From: Sva-07 sp963752815
Lineage (GTDB): Bacteria > Actinomycetota > Acidimicrobiia > Acidimicrobiales > Ilumatobacteraceae
Reading direction: 5' to 3'
Assembly (NCBI GenBank): GCA_963752815.1
Contig: CAVVZI010000015.1
Location: forward strand, 1,426,001 to 1,490,000
DNA: 64,000 bases
Shown here: one piece after another, positions 10,743 through 19,999 of the stretch
Position numbering within the stretch: the first letter of the stretch is position 1
How the letters are laid out: each line of letters starts with the position of its first letter
Program-made: the position numbers and the translations under genes
Notes under the pieces: generated by a model
What the model saw: only the letters and a program-made list of their open reading frames with translations
Database searches by the model: none
Told to the model about the DNA's origin: nothing

Positions 10743-11330
10743 TCAGTCCTTGGGTTGGATGGCGCGGAGGCCGGCCCAGGCGAGGGCGGACACGTCGGCG
10801 GCGATCTCGTCGGGGTCGAAATCGTCGCCGAGTTCGACGAGCCGGCGGCTCGCCCCCTCGGCGAGTCCCACCAGCGCGTGCGCCAGCGTCTTGCGGTGCT
10901 CCTCGGAGATGTCGACGGCGATCAGCGGGGCGACGGCGGTGGCGGCCTCGGCGGTGATGCGGCGCACGGCGTCGTTGAACTCCTCGTCGCGGCGCGAGCC
11001 CGATCCGAACAGGAAGCGGAACGAGTCGTGGTCCTCGGCGACCCAGCGGAAGTAGGCGCGGAACCCGAGCTCGGTCTGGCTCTTGCCGTCGGTCGCCTCG
11101 GCCGCCGCCTTGGCGATGTTGCCGAGCAGTCGGTTGCCGACCTCGTCGATCAACGCCTGGTAGAGGTCGCGCTTGGAGTCGAAGTGCTGATACAGGACCG
11201 GTTTGGTGACGCCGACCGCTTCCGCGATGTCGTTCATCGAGGCACCGTGGAACCCGGCGCCGGCGAAGACCTGGAGCGCGACATCGAGGATCTGTTCCCG
11301 ACGGGCAGGAGCGGAGAGTCGTTGGGACAT
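10743..11330 (-). CDS. TetR family transcriptional regulator
   Basis: A 195-residue regulator. The N-terminal helix-turn-helix is clear (ILDVALQVFAGAGFHGASM, then DIAEAVGVTKPVLYQHFDSK). The C-terminal ligand-binding half is typical in length and has no named subfamily. Its start codon lies 2 bases from an inverted repeat GTTACC-N4-GGTAAC, which suggests it represses itself. It is transcribed toward the carotenoid oxygenase gene, with a palindromic repeat between them, so control of that gene is plausible but not shown. The ligand is unknown. Confidence 0.9.
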   Translation of the reverse strand: MSQRLSAPARREQILDVALQVFAGAGFHGASMNDIAEAVGVTKPVLYQHFDSKRDLYQALIDEVGNRLLGNIAKAAAEATDGKSQTELGFRAYFRWVAEDHDSFRFLFGSGSRRDEEFNDAVRRITAEAATAVAPLIAVDISEEHRKTLAHALVGLAEGASRRLVELGDDFDPDEIAADVSALAWAGLRAIQPKD

Positions 11331-11332
11331 GT

Positions 11333-11348
11333 GTTACCCGATGGTAAC
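11333..11348. promoter_or_regulatory. Probable operator of the TetR gene
   Basis: Perfect inverted repeat GTTACC-CGAT-GGTAAC beginning 2 bases upstream of the TetR start codon. Position and symmetry fit an autoregulatory TetR operator. Confidence 0.5.
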
Positions 11349-11398
11349 CGGTGGCCGACCGGACGAGCCTTCGCTGCCTGCGCCGCGTGACCCGTTTC

Positions 11399-11680
11399 CT
11401 AGCGGCCGTGTTCGACGTCGTCGCGCTCGGCCGCCTTCACGGCGTACCCGAGGATGATCGACGGCGCGAGCAGTGCACATCCGATCACGAACGACACGAT
11501 GATCAGCGTGGCCATCGTCGAGTTGAAGTCGAACACGAACGCCATGAAGAACAGCGCCATGGCGAGCGCGACGAACAGGTAGCCCACGCGATTGGCGATC
11601 AGCGTCCACTTGGCGATCTTGGCTCGGCGGGCCCGGACCGGGTCGAGGGTCGGGCGCGGTGACGGATCGGAGGGCGACAT
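11399..11680 (-). CDS. Small two-helix membrane protein
   Basis: A 93-residue protein of no recognised family. A short polar, Pro- and Arg-containing N-terminus is followed by two hydrophobic segments (about residues 28-48 and 53-75) and a charged tail ending ERDDVEHGR. The frame is open further upstream, but the ATG at 11680 is preferred because extension would cross the divergent enoyl-CoA hydratase start. Function unknown. Confidence 0.6.
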   Translation of the reverse strand: MSPSDPSPRPTLDPVRARRAKIAKWTLIANRVGYLFVALAMALFFMAFVFDFNSTMATLIIVSFVIGCALLAPSIILGYAVKAAERDDVEHGR

Positions 11681-11747
11681 ACAGTCGGGCCATGCTACGA
11701 GTGAGCGGCCGAACCACGTCCGACGCGCCCGCCGCGGTCGGTCGGAC

Positions 11748-12497
11748 ATGACCGTTCGCGTCGAGACCACCGACATGGCGGGCGCGGTGATGCTCGTCAC
11801 GCTCGATCGACCGTCGCGCCGCAATGCGGTCGATCACGAGACCCTCGTCGAATTGGCCGCCGTGCAGGCCGAGCTGCTGGCCGACACGGCACGGCTCGTC
11901 CGTGTCCTCGTGCTGACCGGCGCGCCGCCGGCGTTCAGCGCCGGTGCGGACCTCACGGGCGTGGAGGAGGGCCAATTTGCCGCCGACCTCGCGAGTGTCC
12001 TGCGCGGCTTCGGCCGGCTACCGATCCCGGTCATCGCGGCCATCGACGGCCCGGCGCTGGGAGCCGGAGCGCAGCTCGTCGTCGCCGCCGATCTGCGGAT
12101 CGCCACACCCGACAGCGTCGTCGGGGTGCCGGCCGCGAAGCTCGGCCTGGTGGTCGACCACTGGACCGTTCGGCGCCTCGCGGATGAGTTCACACCGGCG
12201 GTGGCGCGGGCGATGCTCGTCGGTGCGGAGACGTACACCGCGGCGCGGCTGCACGAGCTCGGTGGCGTGCACCGCCTCGGAGCGCTCGATGACGCGATCG
12301 CGTGGGCCGAGCAGCTGTCGACGCTGGCTCCGCTCACGATGGCAGGCCACAAGATCGCGCTCGAGCATCGCACGACCGAACCATCGCCGGTCGACGATGT
12401 CGAGGCGGCACGGAAGGCGGCCTGGGCGAGCGGCGACGCCGTGGAAGGTCGCACGGCGTTCCTCGAGAAGCGCCCCGCACACTTCACCGGAAGGTGA
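11748..12497 (+). CDS. Enoyl-CoA hydratase/isomerase family protein
   Basis: A 249-residue crotonase-fold protein. It shows the substrate-binding segment FSAGADLTGVEEG and the oxyanion-hole segment IDGPALGAGAQLVVAADL. At the second catalytic position, where hydratases usually have Glu, the sequence reads PAAKLGLVV, so classic hydration is not assured; isomerase or thioesterase-like chemistry is possible. The start is the ATG at 11748, because the frame upstream overlaps the divergent membrane-protein gene. Family members act on acyl-CoAs in fatty-acid or amino-acid breakdown. Confidence 0.85.
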   Translation: MTVRVETTDMAGAVMLVTLDRPSRRNAVDHETLVELAAVQAELLADTARLVRVLVLTGAPPAFSAGADLTGVEEGQFAADLASVLRGFGRLPIPVIAAIDGPALGAGAQLVVAADLRIATPDSVVGVPAAKLGLVVDHWTVRRLADEFTPAVARAMLVGAETYTAARLHELGGVHRLGALDDAIAWAEQLSTLAPLTMAGHKIALEHRTTEPSPVDDVEAARKAAWASGDAVEGRTAFLEKRPAHFTGR

Positions 12498-12553
12498 ACC
12501 CGTCCCGCTCCGTGGGACTTCGTGGCGAAGCCGTTGCTGCATGATGGTGATCG

Positions 12554-13129
12554 ATGATCGACATCCGTCCGGCCGCCGAGCGGACCGTGGGCTTGGTCAC
12601 CGCGGTCACCGACGACCAGCTGGCGCGTCCCACGCCATGTCCTGACGCAGTCGTCGGCGACCTGATCGATCACCTCGGGGTGTTCGCCGTGAGGTTCATC
12701 GCGGCGGCCCGCAAGGCAACCGATGGACCATGGCCGCCGGCCCCGCGCCCGAGCGGAGGCAACCTCGAGGCGGATTGGCGCGAGCGCCTGTCGAACGACC
12801 TGCTCACGCTGGCCGACGCCTGGCAGGATCCACGGGCCTGGGAAGGGACCACCTTCGCGGGGAGCATCGAATTGCCCGCGGACGTCGCCGGCCTCGTCGC
12901 GCTCGACGAACTCGTTGTCCACGGGTGGGACATCGCCGCGGCGACGGGGCAGCCGTACGCACCGGCCGCGCCCGAGATCGAGGCCGCAACGGCGTTCGTG
13001 ACCTCGTTCGAGGCGCCGCGTGACGGTCGCCTGTTCGGTCCGATCGTGGCCGTACCGGGCGACGCGACGGCACTCGAGCGGCTGCTCGGCCTCACCGGCC
13101 GCGATCCCGACTGGCGACCGCCCGCCTGA
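12554..13129 (+). CDS. TIGR03086-type DinB/maleylpyruvate isomerase-like protein
   Basis: A 191-residue protein with the metal-site pattern of the mycothiol-dependent isomerase N-terminal/DinB fold: an early DLIDHLGVF helix and a later LDELVVHGWDIAAATG helix, with His residues placed to bind a divalent metal. The N-terminal RPTPCPDAVV is the usual TIGR03086 opening. Relatives are thought to use mycothiol, but most have no known substrate. It follows the enoyl-CoA hydratase by 56 bases on the same strand. Confidence 0.8.
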   Translation: MIDIRPAAERTVGLVTAVTDDQLARPTPCPDAVVGDLIDHLGVFAVRFIAAARKATDGPWPPAPRPSGGNLEADWRERLSNDLLTLADAWQDPRAWEGTTFAGSIELPADVAGLVALDELVVHGWDIAAATGQPYAPAAPEIEAATAFVTSFEAPRDGRLFGPIVAVPGDATALERLLGLTGRDPDWRPPA

Positions 13130-13155
13130 GCGACCGAGCGGCCGACCGATTTCGG

Positions 13156-14403
13156 TCAGAGGCCGGTCGGCAGTAGCCGGTTGACGTTCTGGAAGAAGAA
13201 GTACAACGCGATCGTGAACGGCACGATCCCGACGAGCAGGCCGACCCAGTCCCTGCGCACCTTCCGGCTGAGGAGGTAGGAGCCGACGCTGATCAGGATC
13301 AGCACCGCACCCCACAGGGCCACTTGGCTGTTGGCGCTCGGGTCGCTGAACCATCCCTCGGCGAAGCTGTCGGCGATGCCGGTGGTCACCGCGGCCGGCT
13401 CGACCTCGTCGCCGGGGTCGGTCGTCGGCACCTCGCTGGTGGGGGTACTCGCGGGGATGCTGGTGTCGGTGGCCGTGCTGGTGGTGGCCGGCGTGTCGGT
13501 GACGGGCGGCGCCGAGACGACCGGGTCGTCGAGCCGGATCGGCGGGGCCTCGGCGGCGGGTTCGAGCGGGCGTCCGTAGTTGAGCACGCTCTCACCGACC
13601 GGGTCGGACTGCGTCGGATCGAGCTCGCTCGTGATCACGATGCGATCGCGGGCGGTGTAGCGCGGATGGCACGACGTGAGCGTCAGCGTGGCGATCGTCG
13701 GGTCGGTCGTCGCCACCACCTCGTAGTCGTTGGGGCCGACGATCTGTTGACCGGTGGCGATGTAGACGAAGCGCCCCGCGGGCGTGGTGACGATGATCTC
13801 GTCGCCGGGCGTGACCTGGTCGATGTCGTAGAACGGTTGACCGTAGGTGGTGCGGTGCCCGGCGATCGCGGAGTTGCCGAGCTGGCCCGGCAGCGGTGTC
13901 TCGGGGTAGTGGCCGGGGCCCTTCTTGAGGTCGGACTTGTCGACACCGGCGACCACGTAGCGGTCGACGCCGATCGACGGGATCTCGAGACGGGCGATCA
14001 CGTCGCCCTCCTGGAACGGCGGCAGATTCTGCGCGTCCACCGGCACCGGCGCGGCGGTGGTGGCCGGCGCCTCGGTGGTCGGTGCCGCGGGCGCAAGCGT
14101 GACGGCGGGGGCCGTGTCGACGGGCACCGTCGTCGCCGGATCGGTCGACACGCTGGGCACCGTGCTCGCCAGCAACTCGTTGAAGTCGTCCTCGAGCGCG
14201 CTCTGCGCACGGGCGGTCTCGATGCCCGTTCCCCACAGCTGATAGGCGACGAAAGCGAACATCAACAACCCGGTGGCGACGAGCACCTTGCCGAGCCCGC
14301 CCACCCAGAACCGCCAGTCCTTCGGCGGCTTCTGGCGGTCCCACTTGCTGACCTTCGTCGGCAGCGGTGCCGGGCCGGGGGTGGTCGAGTCCGGAACCGC
14401 CAT
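13156..14403 (-). CDS. Class E-like sortase with membrane-anchored C-terminal extension
   Basis: A 415-residue membrane-bound transpeptidase. A cytosolic N-terminus and one membrane segment (about residues 33-53) lead to a Thr/Pro/Ala linker, then the sortase barrel. The catalytic His lies in SAIAGHRTTYGQPF and the Cys in TLTLTSCHPRYTARDR, with the catalytic Arg shortly after. The barrel is followed by a long Thr/Pro/Ser stretch and two C-terminal hydrophobic segments ending near LLPTGL, an extension many class E enzymes lack. Sortases join sorting-signal proteins to the cell wall or cleave them. No obvious substrate gene with a sorting signal is in this window. Confidence 0.85.
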   Translation of the reverse strand: MAVPDSTTPGPAPLPTKVSKWDRQKPPKDWRFWVGGLGKVLVATGLLMFAFVAYQLWGTGIETARAQSALEDDFNELLASTVPSVSTDPATTVPVDTAPAVTLAPAAPTTEAPATTAAPVPVDAQNLPPFQEGDVIARLEIPSIGVDRYVVAGVDKSDLKKGPGHYPETPLPGQLGNSAIAGHRTTYGQPFYDIDQVTPGDEIIVTTPAGRFVYIATGQQIVGPNDYEVVATTDPTIATLTLTSCHPRYTARDRIVITSELDPTQSDPVGESVLNYGRPLEPAAEAPPIRLDDPVVSAPPVTDTPATTSTATDTSIPASTPTSEVPTTDPGDEVEPAAVTTGIADSFAEGWFSDPSANSQVALWGAVLILISVGSYLLSRKVRRDWVGLLVGIVPFTIALYFFFQNVNRLLPTGL

Positions 14404-14511
14404 CCGCAGCGACGCTATATGGGCACGTCGCCGGTCCGGTCGCGTCGGGCGAAACCTCCCGGCGAATCAAGACGGCGCCGACTTCGGCCGTAGCGTTGCG
14501 TCCCGAACGCC

Positions 14512-15180
14512 ATGACCACCGACGCACTTCCGACGCAACCCGTTGTCGCCCTCCGCGAGGTGGTGGCGGTGCTGGGCGACTTCCCCGCGCTCGCGGGCGC
14601 CGACCTCGAGGTGGCGCGCGGCGAGATCGTGCTGCTGCGAGGCCCGAACGGCGCCGGCAAGACCACGTTGCTGCGGCTGTGCGCCGGCCTCGTGCCGATC
14701 ACCCGCGGGACGGCGCACGTGGTGGGCCACGACCTGGCCACCGAGCGCGACGCGGTGCGGCGCCGGGTCGGCCTGCTCGGGCACCAGAACGGGCTCTACC
14801 GTGACCTCTCGGTCGCCGAGAACATCCGTTTCTGGGGATCGACGGTCGGTGCCACCGAGGCCGAGCTGGCGGCGGCGATGCAGCGGCTCGGGGTCGACGG
14901 GCGGATCCGCGACGTGGCCGTCGGCACGCTGTCCGCGGGTCAACGCCGTCGCACGGCGCTCGCCTGTCTGGTGGCGCGGCGCGCCGAACTCTGGTTGCTC
15001 GACGAACCCCACGCCGGCCTCGACGCGGCGGCCCGTGACGAACTCGACCACACGTTGCGCCAGGCCGCGGCGGCCGGAGCGACCGTGATCGTCGCCAGCC
15101 ACGAGCTCGAACGGGCAGGATCGCTCGCCACCCGATGGGTCGACGTCGTTGCCGGCCAGACCCGCGAGGCGGGCTCGTGA
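14512..15180 (+). CDS. ccmA: Heme exporter ATP-binding protein CcmA
   Basis: A 222-residue ABC ATPase. Walker A is GPNGAGKTTLL, the signature is TLSAGQRRRTAL and Walker B is LWLLDEPHAGLD; the SAGQ-type signature and LDEPHAGLD fit CcmA. It powers the CcmABCD complex, which frees heme-loaded CcmE for cytochrome c maturation. It is the first gene of the operon and overlaps ccmB by 4 bases (GTGA), indicating translational coupling. Confidence 0.93.
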   Translation: MTTDALPTQPVVALREVVAVLGDFPALAGADLEVARGEIVLLRGPNGAGKTTLLRLCAGLVPITRGTAHVVGHDLATERDAVRRRVGLLGHQNGLYRDLSVAENIRFWGSTVGATEAELAAAMQRLGVDGRIRDVAVGTLSAGQRRRTALACLVARRAELWLLDEPHAGLDAAARDELDHTLRQAAAAGATVIVASHELERAGSLATRWVDVVAGQTREAGS

Positions 15181-15908
15181 GCAGCCCCACCACCGGCACC
15201 TCGACGGCGACGACGTCCGGTAGCCCAAGCTTCTGGCGCATGTGTTGGCTGATCGCCTCCAAGGACCTGCGGGTCGAACGCCGCAGCCGCGTGGTGACCA
15301 ATCAGGTGCTGCCCTTCGCCGGTGTCACGATGGTGATCTTCGCCTTCGCCCTCGACAAGGAGACGGTGCTCGAACAGGTCGCCCCCGGGCTGATCTGGTT
15401 GGCGACGATGTTCAGTCTGCTCGTGCTCGTCCAGCGGGCGTTCGGGATCGAGGCCGACGACGGGGCTTTGGACGCGCTGCGTGTCGCCGGCGTCGATGCG
15501 CGGGCGATCTTCGTCGGCAAGGCGCTCGCCCTGTCCGCCCAGCTCCTGCTGCTCGAGGCGGTGCTGCTCGTGCTGGCCATCGTCCTCTACCGCCAGACGG
15601 TGCCCGCGGGGGGCGTTGTGCTGCTCGTCACGACCTTGCTCACCGCGACGTGTGGACTGGCCGCGGTCGGTACCCTGTACGGAGGCCTTGCCGCTGGAAT
15701 CAAGGGCCGCGAGACGTTGCTCCCGCTGCTCACGCTCCCAGCGGTGGCGCCCGTTCTGATCGGAGCGACTCGAGCTGTCGAAGCAGCGCTCGGCACGGTC
15801 GGCGCGGTGGTGTCGGACGGCTGGCCCTGGGTGGGCCTGCTGGTCGTCTTCGCCGTTGCCTTCGGTGTCGGCGGTGCGCTGGCGTTCGGGCCGCTCGTCG
15901 ACGAATAA
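15177..15908 (+). CDS. ccmB: Heme exporter membrane subunit CcmB
   Basis: A 243-residue integral membrane protein with about six hydrophobic segments. The N-terminal ASKDLRVERRSR and FAFALD and the later IKGRETLLPLLTLPAVAPV are CcmB-like. It forms the channel-like partner of CcmA and CcmC. The GTG at 15177 overlaps the ccmA stop; an open upstream extension lies inside ccmA and is rejected. Confidence 0.93.
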   Translation: MSSPTTGTSTATTSGSPSFWRMCWLIASKDLRVERRSRVVTNQVLPFAGVTMVIFAFALDKETVLEQVAPGLIWLATMFSLLVLVQRAFGIEADDGALDALRVAGVDARAIFVGKALALSAQLLLLEAVLLVLAIVLYRQTVPAGGVVLLVTTLLTATCGLAAVGTLYGGLAAGIKGRETLLPLLTLPAVAPVLIGATRAVEAALGTVGAVVSDGWPWVGLLVVFAVAFGVGGALAFGPLVDE

Positions 15909-15929
15909 CAGCACCATGACAGGATCTCG

Positions 15930-16733
15930 ATGACCACGACCAACCCCGACCCGACGGATGCGTTGGCCGGTGGCATCCCCGTGTCGGCGCCGGTCGTGCT
16001 GTCGACCGGCACTCGCGGGACGCGCGTCCTCGGGATCGCCACCATCGTGTCGATGGGATGGCTCGTGGCATTCGGGCTCGGCTTCTCGCCCGCCGACCGC
16101 GACCAGCGCGAGGCGGTCCGGATCCTCTACATGCACGTCCCCACGATCTGGGTGGCCTACATGGCCTTCGTGGTCACCGCGCTCTCGTCGGCGATGGTGC
16201 TCTACCTCGGGCGGGGTGGTCGTCCGCAACCGCTCGGTTGGGACCGTCTCGCGGGTGCGAGTGCCGAGGCCGGCACCGCGTTCGTCGCCGTGACGCTCGT
16301 GGTCGGCGCGCTGTGGGGACGCCTCACGTGGGGCGTGTTCTGGCAGTGGGACGCCCGCCTCACCACCACGGCCCTGCTGTTCGTCACCTACATCGGCTAC
16401 CTCGCGGTGCGTCGCCTCGGCGGCACGCACCAGCAGCGCGCCAAGCGCAGCGCCGTGATCGGCCTGATCGCGGTGCTCGAGATCCCGCTCGTGCACTGGA
16501 GCGTCAAGCTCTGGCGCAGCCTCCACCAGGAGGCGACGGTGCTCAACACGGCCGGCGACATCAAGATGGACGGGCTCATGTTGTTCAGCCTGTTCATCGG
16601 TGTCATCGCGTTCACGCTGTTCTACGTCTGGCTGATGCTGCACCGCACCCGGGTGATGGCGATGGAGGATGCCCTCGAGGACCGGGGTCTCGACGACGCA
16701 TTGGTGGCTCGCCGCCTGGAAGGAACCATCTGA
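15930..16733 (+). CDS. ccmC: Heme-handling protein CcmC
   Basis: A 267-residue protein with about six membrane segments and the tryptophan-rich heme-binding motif WGRLTWGVFWQWDARLTT, a form of the WWD domain. Conserved His residues flank it (YMHVPTIWVAYM and IPLVHWSVKLWRS). CcmC attaches heme to CcmE. It starts 21 bases after ccmB, and its TGA overlaps the next ATG. Confidence 0.93.
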   Translation: MTTTNPDPTDALAGGIPVSAPVVLSTGTRGTRVLGIATIVSMGWLVAFGLGFSPADRDQREAVRILYMHVPTIWVAYMAFVVTALSSAMVLYLGRGGRPQPLGWDRLAGASAEAGTAFVAVTLVVGALWGRLTWGVFWQWDARLTTTALLFVTYIGYLAVRRLGGTHQQRAKRSAVIGLIAVLEIPLVHWSVKLWRSLHQEATVLNTAGDIKMDGLMLFSLFIGVIAFTLFYVWLMLHRTRVMAMEDALEDRGLDDALVARRLEGTI

Positions 16734-16867
16734 TGGAAGACGCCGGGTTCATCATCGGGAGCTACGTCGTCGTGTTCGCCGTCGTCGGGTTGCTCACCGG
16801 CTGGGTGCTGCGCAGCGGGCGCCGACTCGCCAAGCGCACCCCCGACGCCGACAAGTACTGGACCTGA
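16733..16867 (+). CDS. ccmD: CcmD-like small membrane protein
   Basis: A 44-residue protein with one membrane helix (about residues 7-27) and a basic tail (SGRRLAKRT). Its place between ccmC and ccmE and its one-helix, positive-tail layout match CcmD, the subunit that helps release holo-CcmE. The ATG overlaps the ccmC stop (TGATG). Primary sequence is too short for firm family assignment, so position carries the call. Confidence 0.75.
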   Translation: MEDAGFIIGSYVVVFAVVGLLTGWVLRSGRRLAKRTPDADKYWT

Positions 16868-16876
16868 TCGACGCCG

Positions 16877-17350
16877 ATGGCCGACCTCGACCTCTCTCCG
16901 CGGGCAACCCCCGAGCAACCGGCGCGCCGCCGTTCCGGTCGGCGCTGGTTCCCGATCGTCGTCCTCGGGCTCGTCATCGTGGCGGGCGGCGTGATCGTCA
17001 CCCAGTTCCTCACCTCGGCAGTCGACTACTACTGCAACGTCGACGAGATCGGCACCCGCGACGGATGCAGCCCCGACCGGCGCATCCGCCTGCAGGGCAC
17101 GGTCGACGAGGGATCGGTCACCAAGGTCGGCAACGCCACGGCGTTCACGATCTCGTTCAACGGTGCGAGCATGCCGGTGCTCTACGACGGTGAGCCGGGC
17201 GGCATCTTCAAGGAGTGCATCCCCGTGGTGGTCCACGGCGTGATCGTCGACGGCACGCTGCAGGGCGACCAGGTCGAGGTGAAGCACTCGGAGGAATACG
17301 TCGCGGTGAACGACGAGCGTCTCGCCGATGCCGAAGGCCGCAGCCTGTGA
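16877..17350 (+). CDS. ccmE: Heme chaperone CcmE
   Basis: A 157-residue protein anchored by an N-terminal membrane helix (about residues 23-44) with an extracytoplasmic OB-fold domain. The heme-attachment region reads VEVKHSEEYVAV: His at the position that covalently binds heme in proteobacterial CcmE, followed at the expected distance by the conserved Tyr. It is therefore the His type rather than the CxxxY type of some archaea and Gram-positives. An N-terminal segment YYCNVDEIGTRDGCSPDRR carries two Cys, an insertion seen in some CcmE proteins. Confidence 0.92.
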   Translation: MADLDLSPRATPEQPARRRSGRRWFPIVVLGLVIVAGGVIVTQFLTSAVDYYCNVDEIGTRDGCSPDRRIRLQGTVDEGSVTKVGNATAFTISFNGASMPVLYDGEPGGIFKECIPVVVHGVIVDGTLQGDQVEVKHSEEYVAVNDERLADAEGRSL

Positions 17351-17368
17351 CGGCGGTACCGCTTCGCC

Positions 17369-19391
17369 ATGATCGCGGCGAGTGTGAATGCCGCCCTCGG
17401 GCGAGCGGGGCTGTTGCTGATGCTGGCGGCCTGCATCATGGGCGCGTGCACCGTGCTCCTCGGTGTCCGCCGAGCCGACGAACGCCTCCTGCGCCAAGGC
17501 GCCCGGTACGCGTGGATGGCCCTCGGCGGCGTCGTGCTCGCGGTGGTGATGATGCAGCGGGCCTTGATCACCCGCGACTTCTCGATGGCCTACATCCAGC
17601 AGGTGGGTTCGGCCGACACGCCGGCGCTGTACAACTTCGCCGCGATGTGGTCGGCTCTCGAGGGGTCGATCCTGCTCTGGGCGTTGATCCTCGGCGGCTA
17701 CACCGCGGCCGTCGCGTGGCGGTTCCGCCAGCGCACCAACGACGTCCTCGTCGGCTGGGCACTCGTGGTGATGTTCACGATCGCCGCGTTCTTCGCCGCG
17801 CTCAGCTTCGGGCCGGCCGACCCGTTCGGGGCGGGCGCCACCGGCGTCACGTCGGGGCCCGGCCCGAACCCGCTGCTGCAGAACCACATCCTCGTGCTGT
17901 TCCACCCGCCGATCCTGTACCTCGGCTACGTCGGGTTCGCCGTACCGTTCGCTTTCGCCATCGCCGCGCTCATCACCGGACGGCTCGGTGAGGGCTGGCT
18001 GATGGAGACGCGGCGCTGGGCGTTGTTCTCGTGGGCGTTCCTGACGATCGGCATCCTGCTCGGCGGCTGGTGGAGCTACGAGGTGCTCGGCTGGTCGGGT
18101 GTGTGGGCGTGGGACCCGGTGGAGAACGCGTCGCTGTTGCCGTGGCTGACCGGCACGGCGTACATCCACTCGGTGCTCGTGCAGGAACGGCGGGGCATGT
18201 TGCGCGTGTGGAACCTGAGCCTGCTCGTCGCGACGTTCTCGCTCACCATCCTCGGCACGTTCCTGACCCGGTCGGGCGTGATCAACTCGGTGCACGCGTT
18301 CGGCGACGGGCCGGTGGGTTCGTGGCTGCTGGCGTTCTTCGGTGTGGTCGTCGTCGTGTCACTCGGGCTGATCGCCTGGCGCGGCGACCGGCTGCGGTCG
18401 CCCGGTGCGATCGACTCGCCGATTTCGCGCGAGGGGGCGTTCCTCGCCAACAACGTGCTGTTCACCGTGTTCGCGTTCATCGTGCTGCTCGGCACGATCT
18501 TCCCGCTGCTCGTCGAGGCCTTCCAGGACCGCCGCACCGTCGTCGGTGCACCGTACTTCGACCGGCTGTCGATGCCGCTCGGGCTCGTGCTGCTGTTCCT
18601 CATGGGCGTCGCACCGGTGCTGCCGTGGCGCAAGGCGTCGGGTGAACTGCTCCGCCAGCGGTTGTTCTGGCCCGCCTGGATGGGTGCGGGCGCGATCGTG
18701 CTCGCCGTGGTGGTCGGTGCGGACGGCTGGGCCCCGCTGGTGGCGTTCGGGTTCGGCGGGTTCGCCGCCGGGTCGGCCCTGCGCCAGCTGACGCTCGCCA
18801 CCCGCCGGCAGGGCTTCGGCGGCCTCGTCGGTCGGGCCAACGGTGGCATGGTCGTGCACATCGGTGTGATCATCATCGCCGTGGCGCTGGCGGCCTCGAA
18901 CAGCTTCACCCACTCCGCCACGCTGGCGCTCGAAACCGGCCGCACCGTCGAATGGGGCGGCCACACGTTCGAGCTCACGTCCGTCGACGTGCGCACGAAC
19001 GACAACGACAGCAAGCGCGTGCTGGCGGCCAACGTCGTGCTCGACGGCGGCCCGCACGTATCGTCCGGCCACCACGACCTATCTCAACATGGGAGTCGAT
19101 GTCGGCACGCCGTCGGTGCGCACCGGGGTCACGGAGGACATCTACCTGACCCTCGATCCGGGCGCCGTCGCCGGCGACAGCACCGCCACGATCCGGGTGT
19201 TCGTCAAGCCGATGATCCTGTGGCTGTGGATCGGCGGGCTGATCATGGCCATCGGCACGCTGCTCGCGGCGTTCCCGGGCACCCGCCGGCGCCGCGCGAT
19301 CGACCCGGTGTCGGCGCCGGTCGCCGAGCCGGACCGGGAACCAGCGCCATCACCCGCACCCGACGTCGACGGCGAAACGGTGCCGGTGTGA
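17369..19391 (+). CDS. ccmF: Heme lyase CcmF, frameshifted near 19052
   Basis: About 673 residues and at least a dozen membrane segments. The WWD heme motif appears as GGWWSYEVLGWSGVWAWDP followed by VENASLLPWL, and P-His loops include FHPPILYLGY and GTAYIHS. CcmF joins heme to apocytochrome c. The first frame fails after base 19050. Removing one C from the CCC at 19051-19053 gives GGRTYRPATTTYLNMG, a well conserved CcmF stretch, and the frame then runs to the stop at 19389-19391, including the last membrane helix. I treat it as one gene. Its stop overlaps the next GTG. Confidence 0.92.
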
Positions 19392-19999
19392 GCACGATCG
19401 ACGTCGGACCCGACATGCGCCCGGACGACGATTCCGCGCCGGTTCAGCGTCGCCGCCGCGTCGCGCCGTGGATCGTTCTGGCCGTGTTCATCGTCGTCGG
19501 CGGGCTGTTCATCGTGCTCGCCGGCGCGAAGTCCGAACACGGTGAATCGTCGGGTTCGGCCCTGCTCGGCCTGCCCGCACCCGAGGCCACCGGCACGCTC
19601 GACGACGGGTCGTCGTTCGATCTGTCGCGCCGCAAGGGGAGTTGGGTGGTGCTCAACTTCTTCGACCCCGACTGCATCCCGTGCCAGCAGGAGCACAGCG
19701 AGCTCGTCCAGTTCGTCGACGACCAGGCGGCGCTCGGCAACGACGGCGCCGAGTTCTATTCGGTGATCACCCAGGGCACCCGCGAGAAGGTCGACGCATT
19801 CTTCGACGAACACGGTGGCGACTGGCCGCAGATCTACTCGAAGGCCGACGAGTTCCCGGTCGCCTTCGGCGTGTCGGCGGTGCCGGAGACGTGGATCATC
19901 GATCCGAGCGGCGTGGTGCAGCTCCGGATGATCTCGAAGGTCACCGCCGAGCAACTCGACACGATCCTGCAGCAGTACCGCGAGCAGTACACCGGATGA
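19388..19999 (+). CDS. ccmG: Thioredoxin-fold CcmG/ResA-like reductant
   Basis: A 203-residue protein with one N-terminal membrane anchor (about residues 27-47) and an extracytoplasmic thioredoxin fold. The redox motif is CIPC in FFDPDCIPCQQEH, and the cis-Pro loop is VPETWIIDPSG. It keeps the CXXCH motif of apocytochrome c reduced before heme attachment. It overlaps ccmF by 4 bases and ccmH by 4 bases. The frame is continuous with the broken ccmF frame upstream, but the GTG at 19388 is the natural start. Confidence 0.9.
   Translation: MSTIDVGPDMRPDDDSAPVQRRRRVAPWIVLAVFIVVGGLFIVLAGAKSEHGESSGSALLGLPAPEATGTLDDGSSFDLSRRKGSWVVLNFFDPDCIPCQQEHSELVQFVDDQAALGNDGAEFYSVITQGTREKVDAFFDEHGGDWPQIYSKADEFPVAFGVSAVPETWIIDPSGVVQLRMISKVTAEQLDTILQQYREQYTG

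Noticed and set aside
14940..16643. A 567-codon minus-strand frame
   Set aside because: Antisense to ccmABC, low complexity with His, Glu, Arg and Gln runs, and no ribosome binding site or motif.
16622..18295. A 557-codon minus-strand frame
   Set aside because: Shadow of ccmC to ccmF; same low-complexity composition.
17369..19999. CcmF fused to the thioredoxin-like protein as one chain
   Set aside because: The joining segment (19055-19387) is out of the true ccmF frame and Arg/His-rich; the other frame carries the conserved CcmF C-terminus with its own stop.
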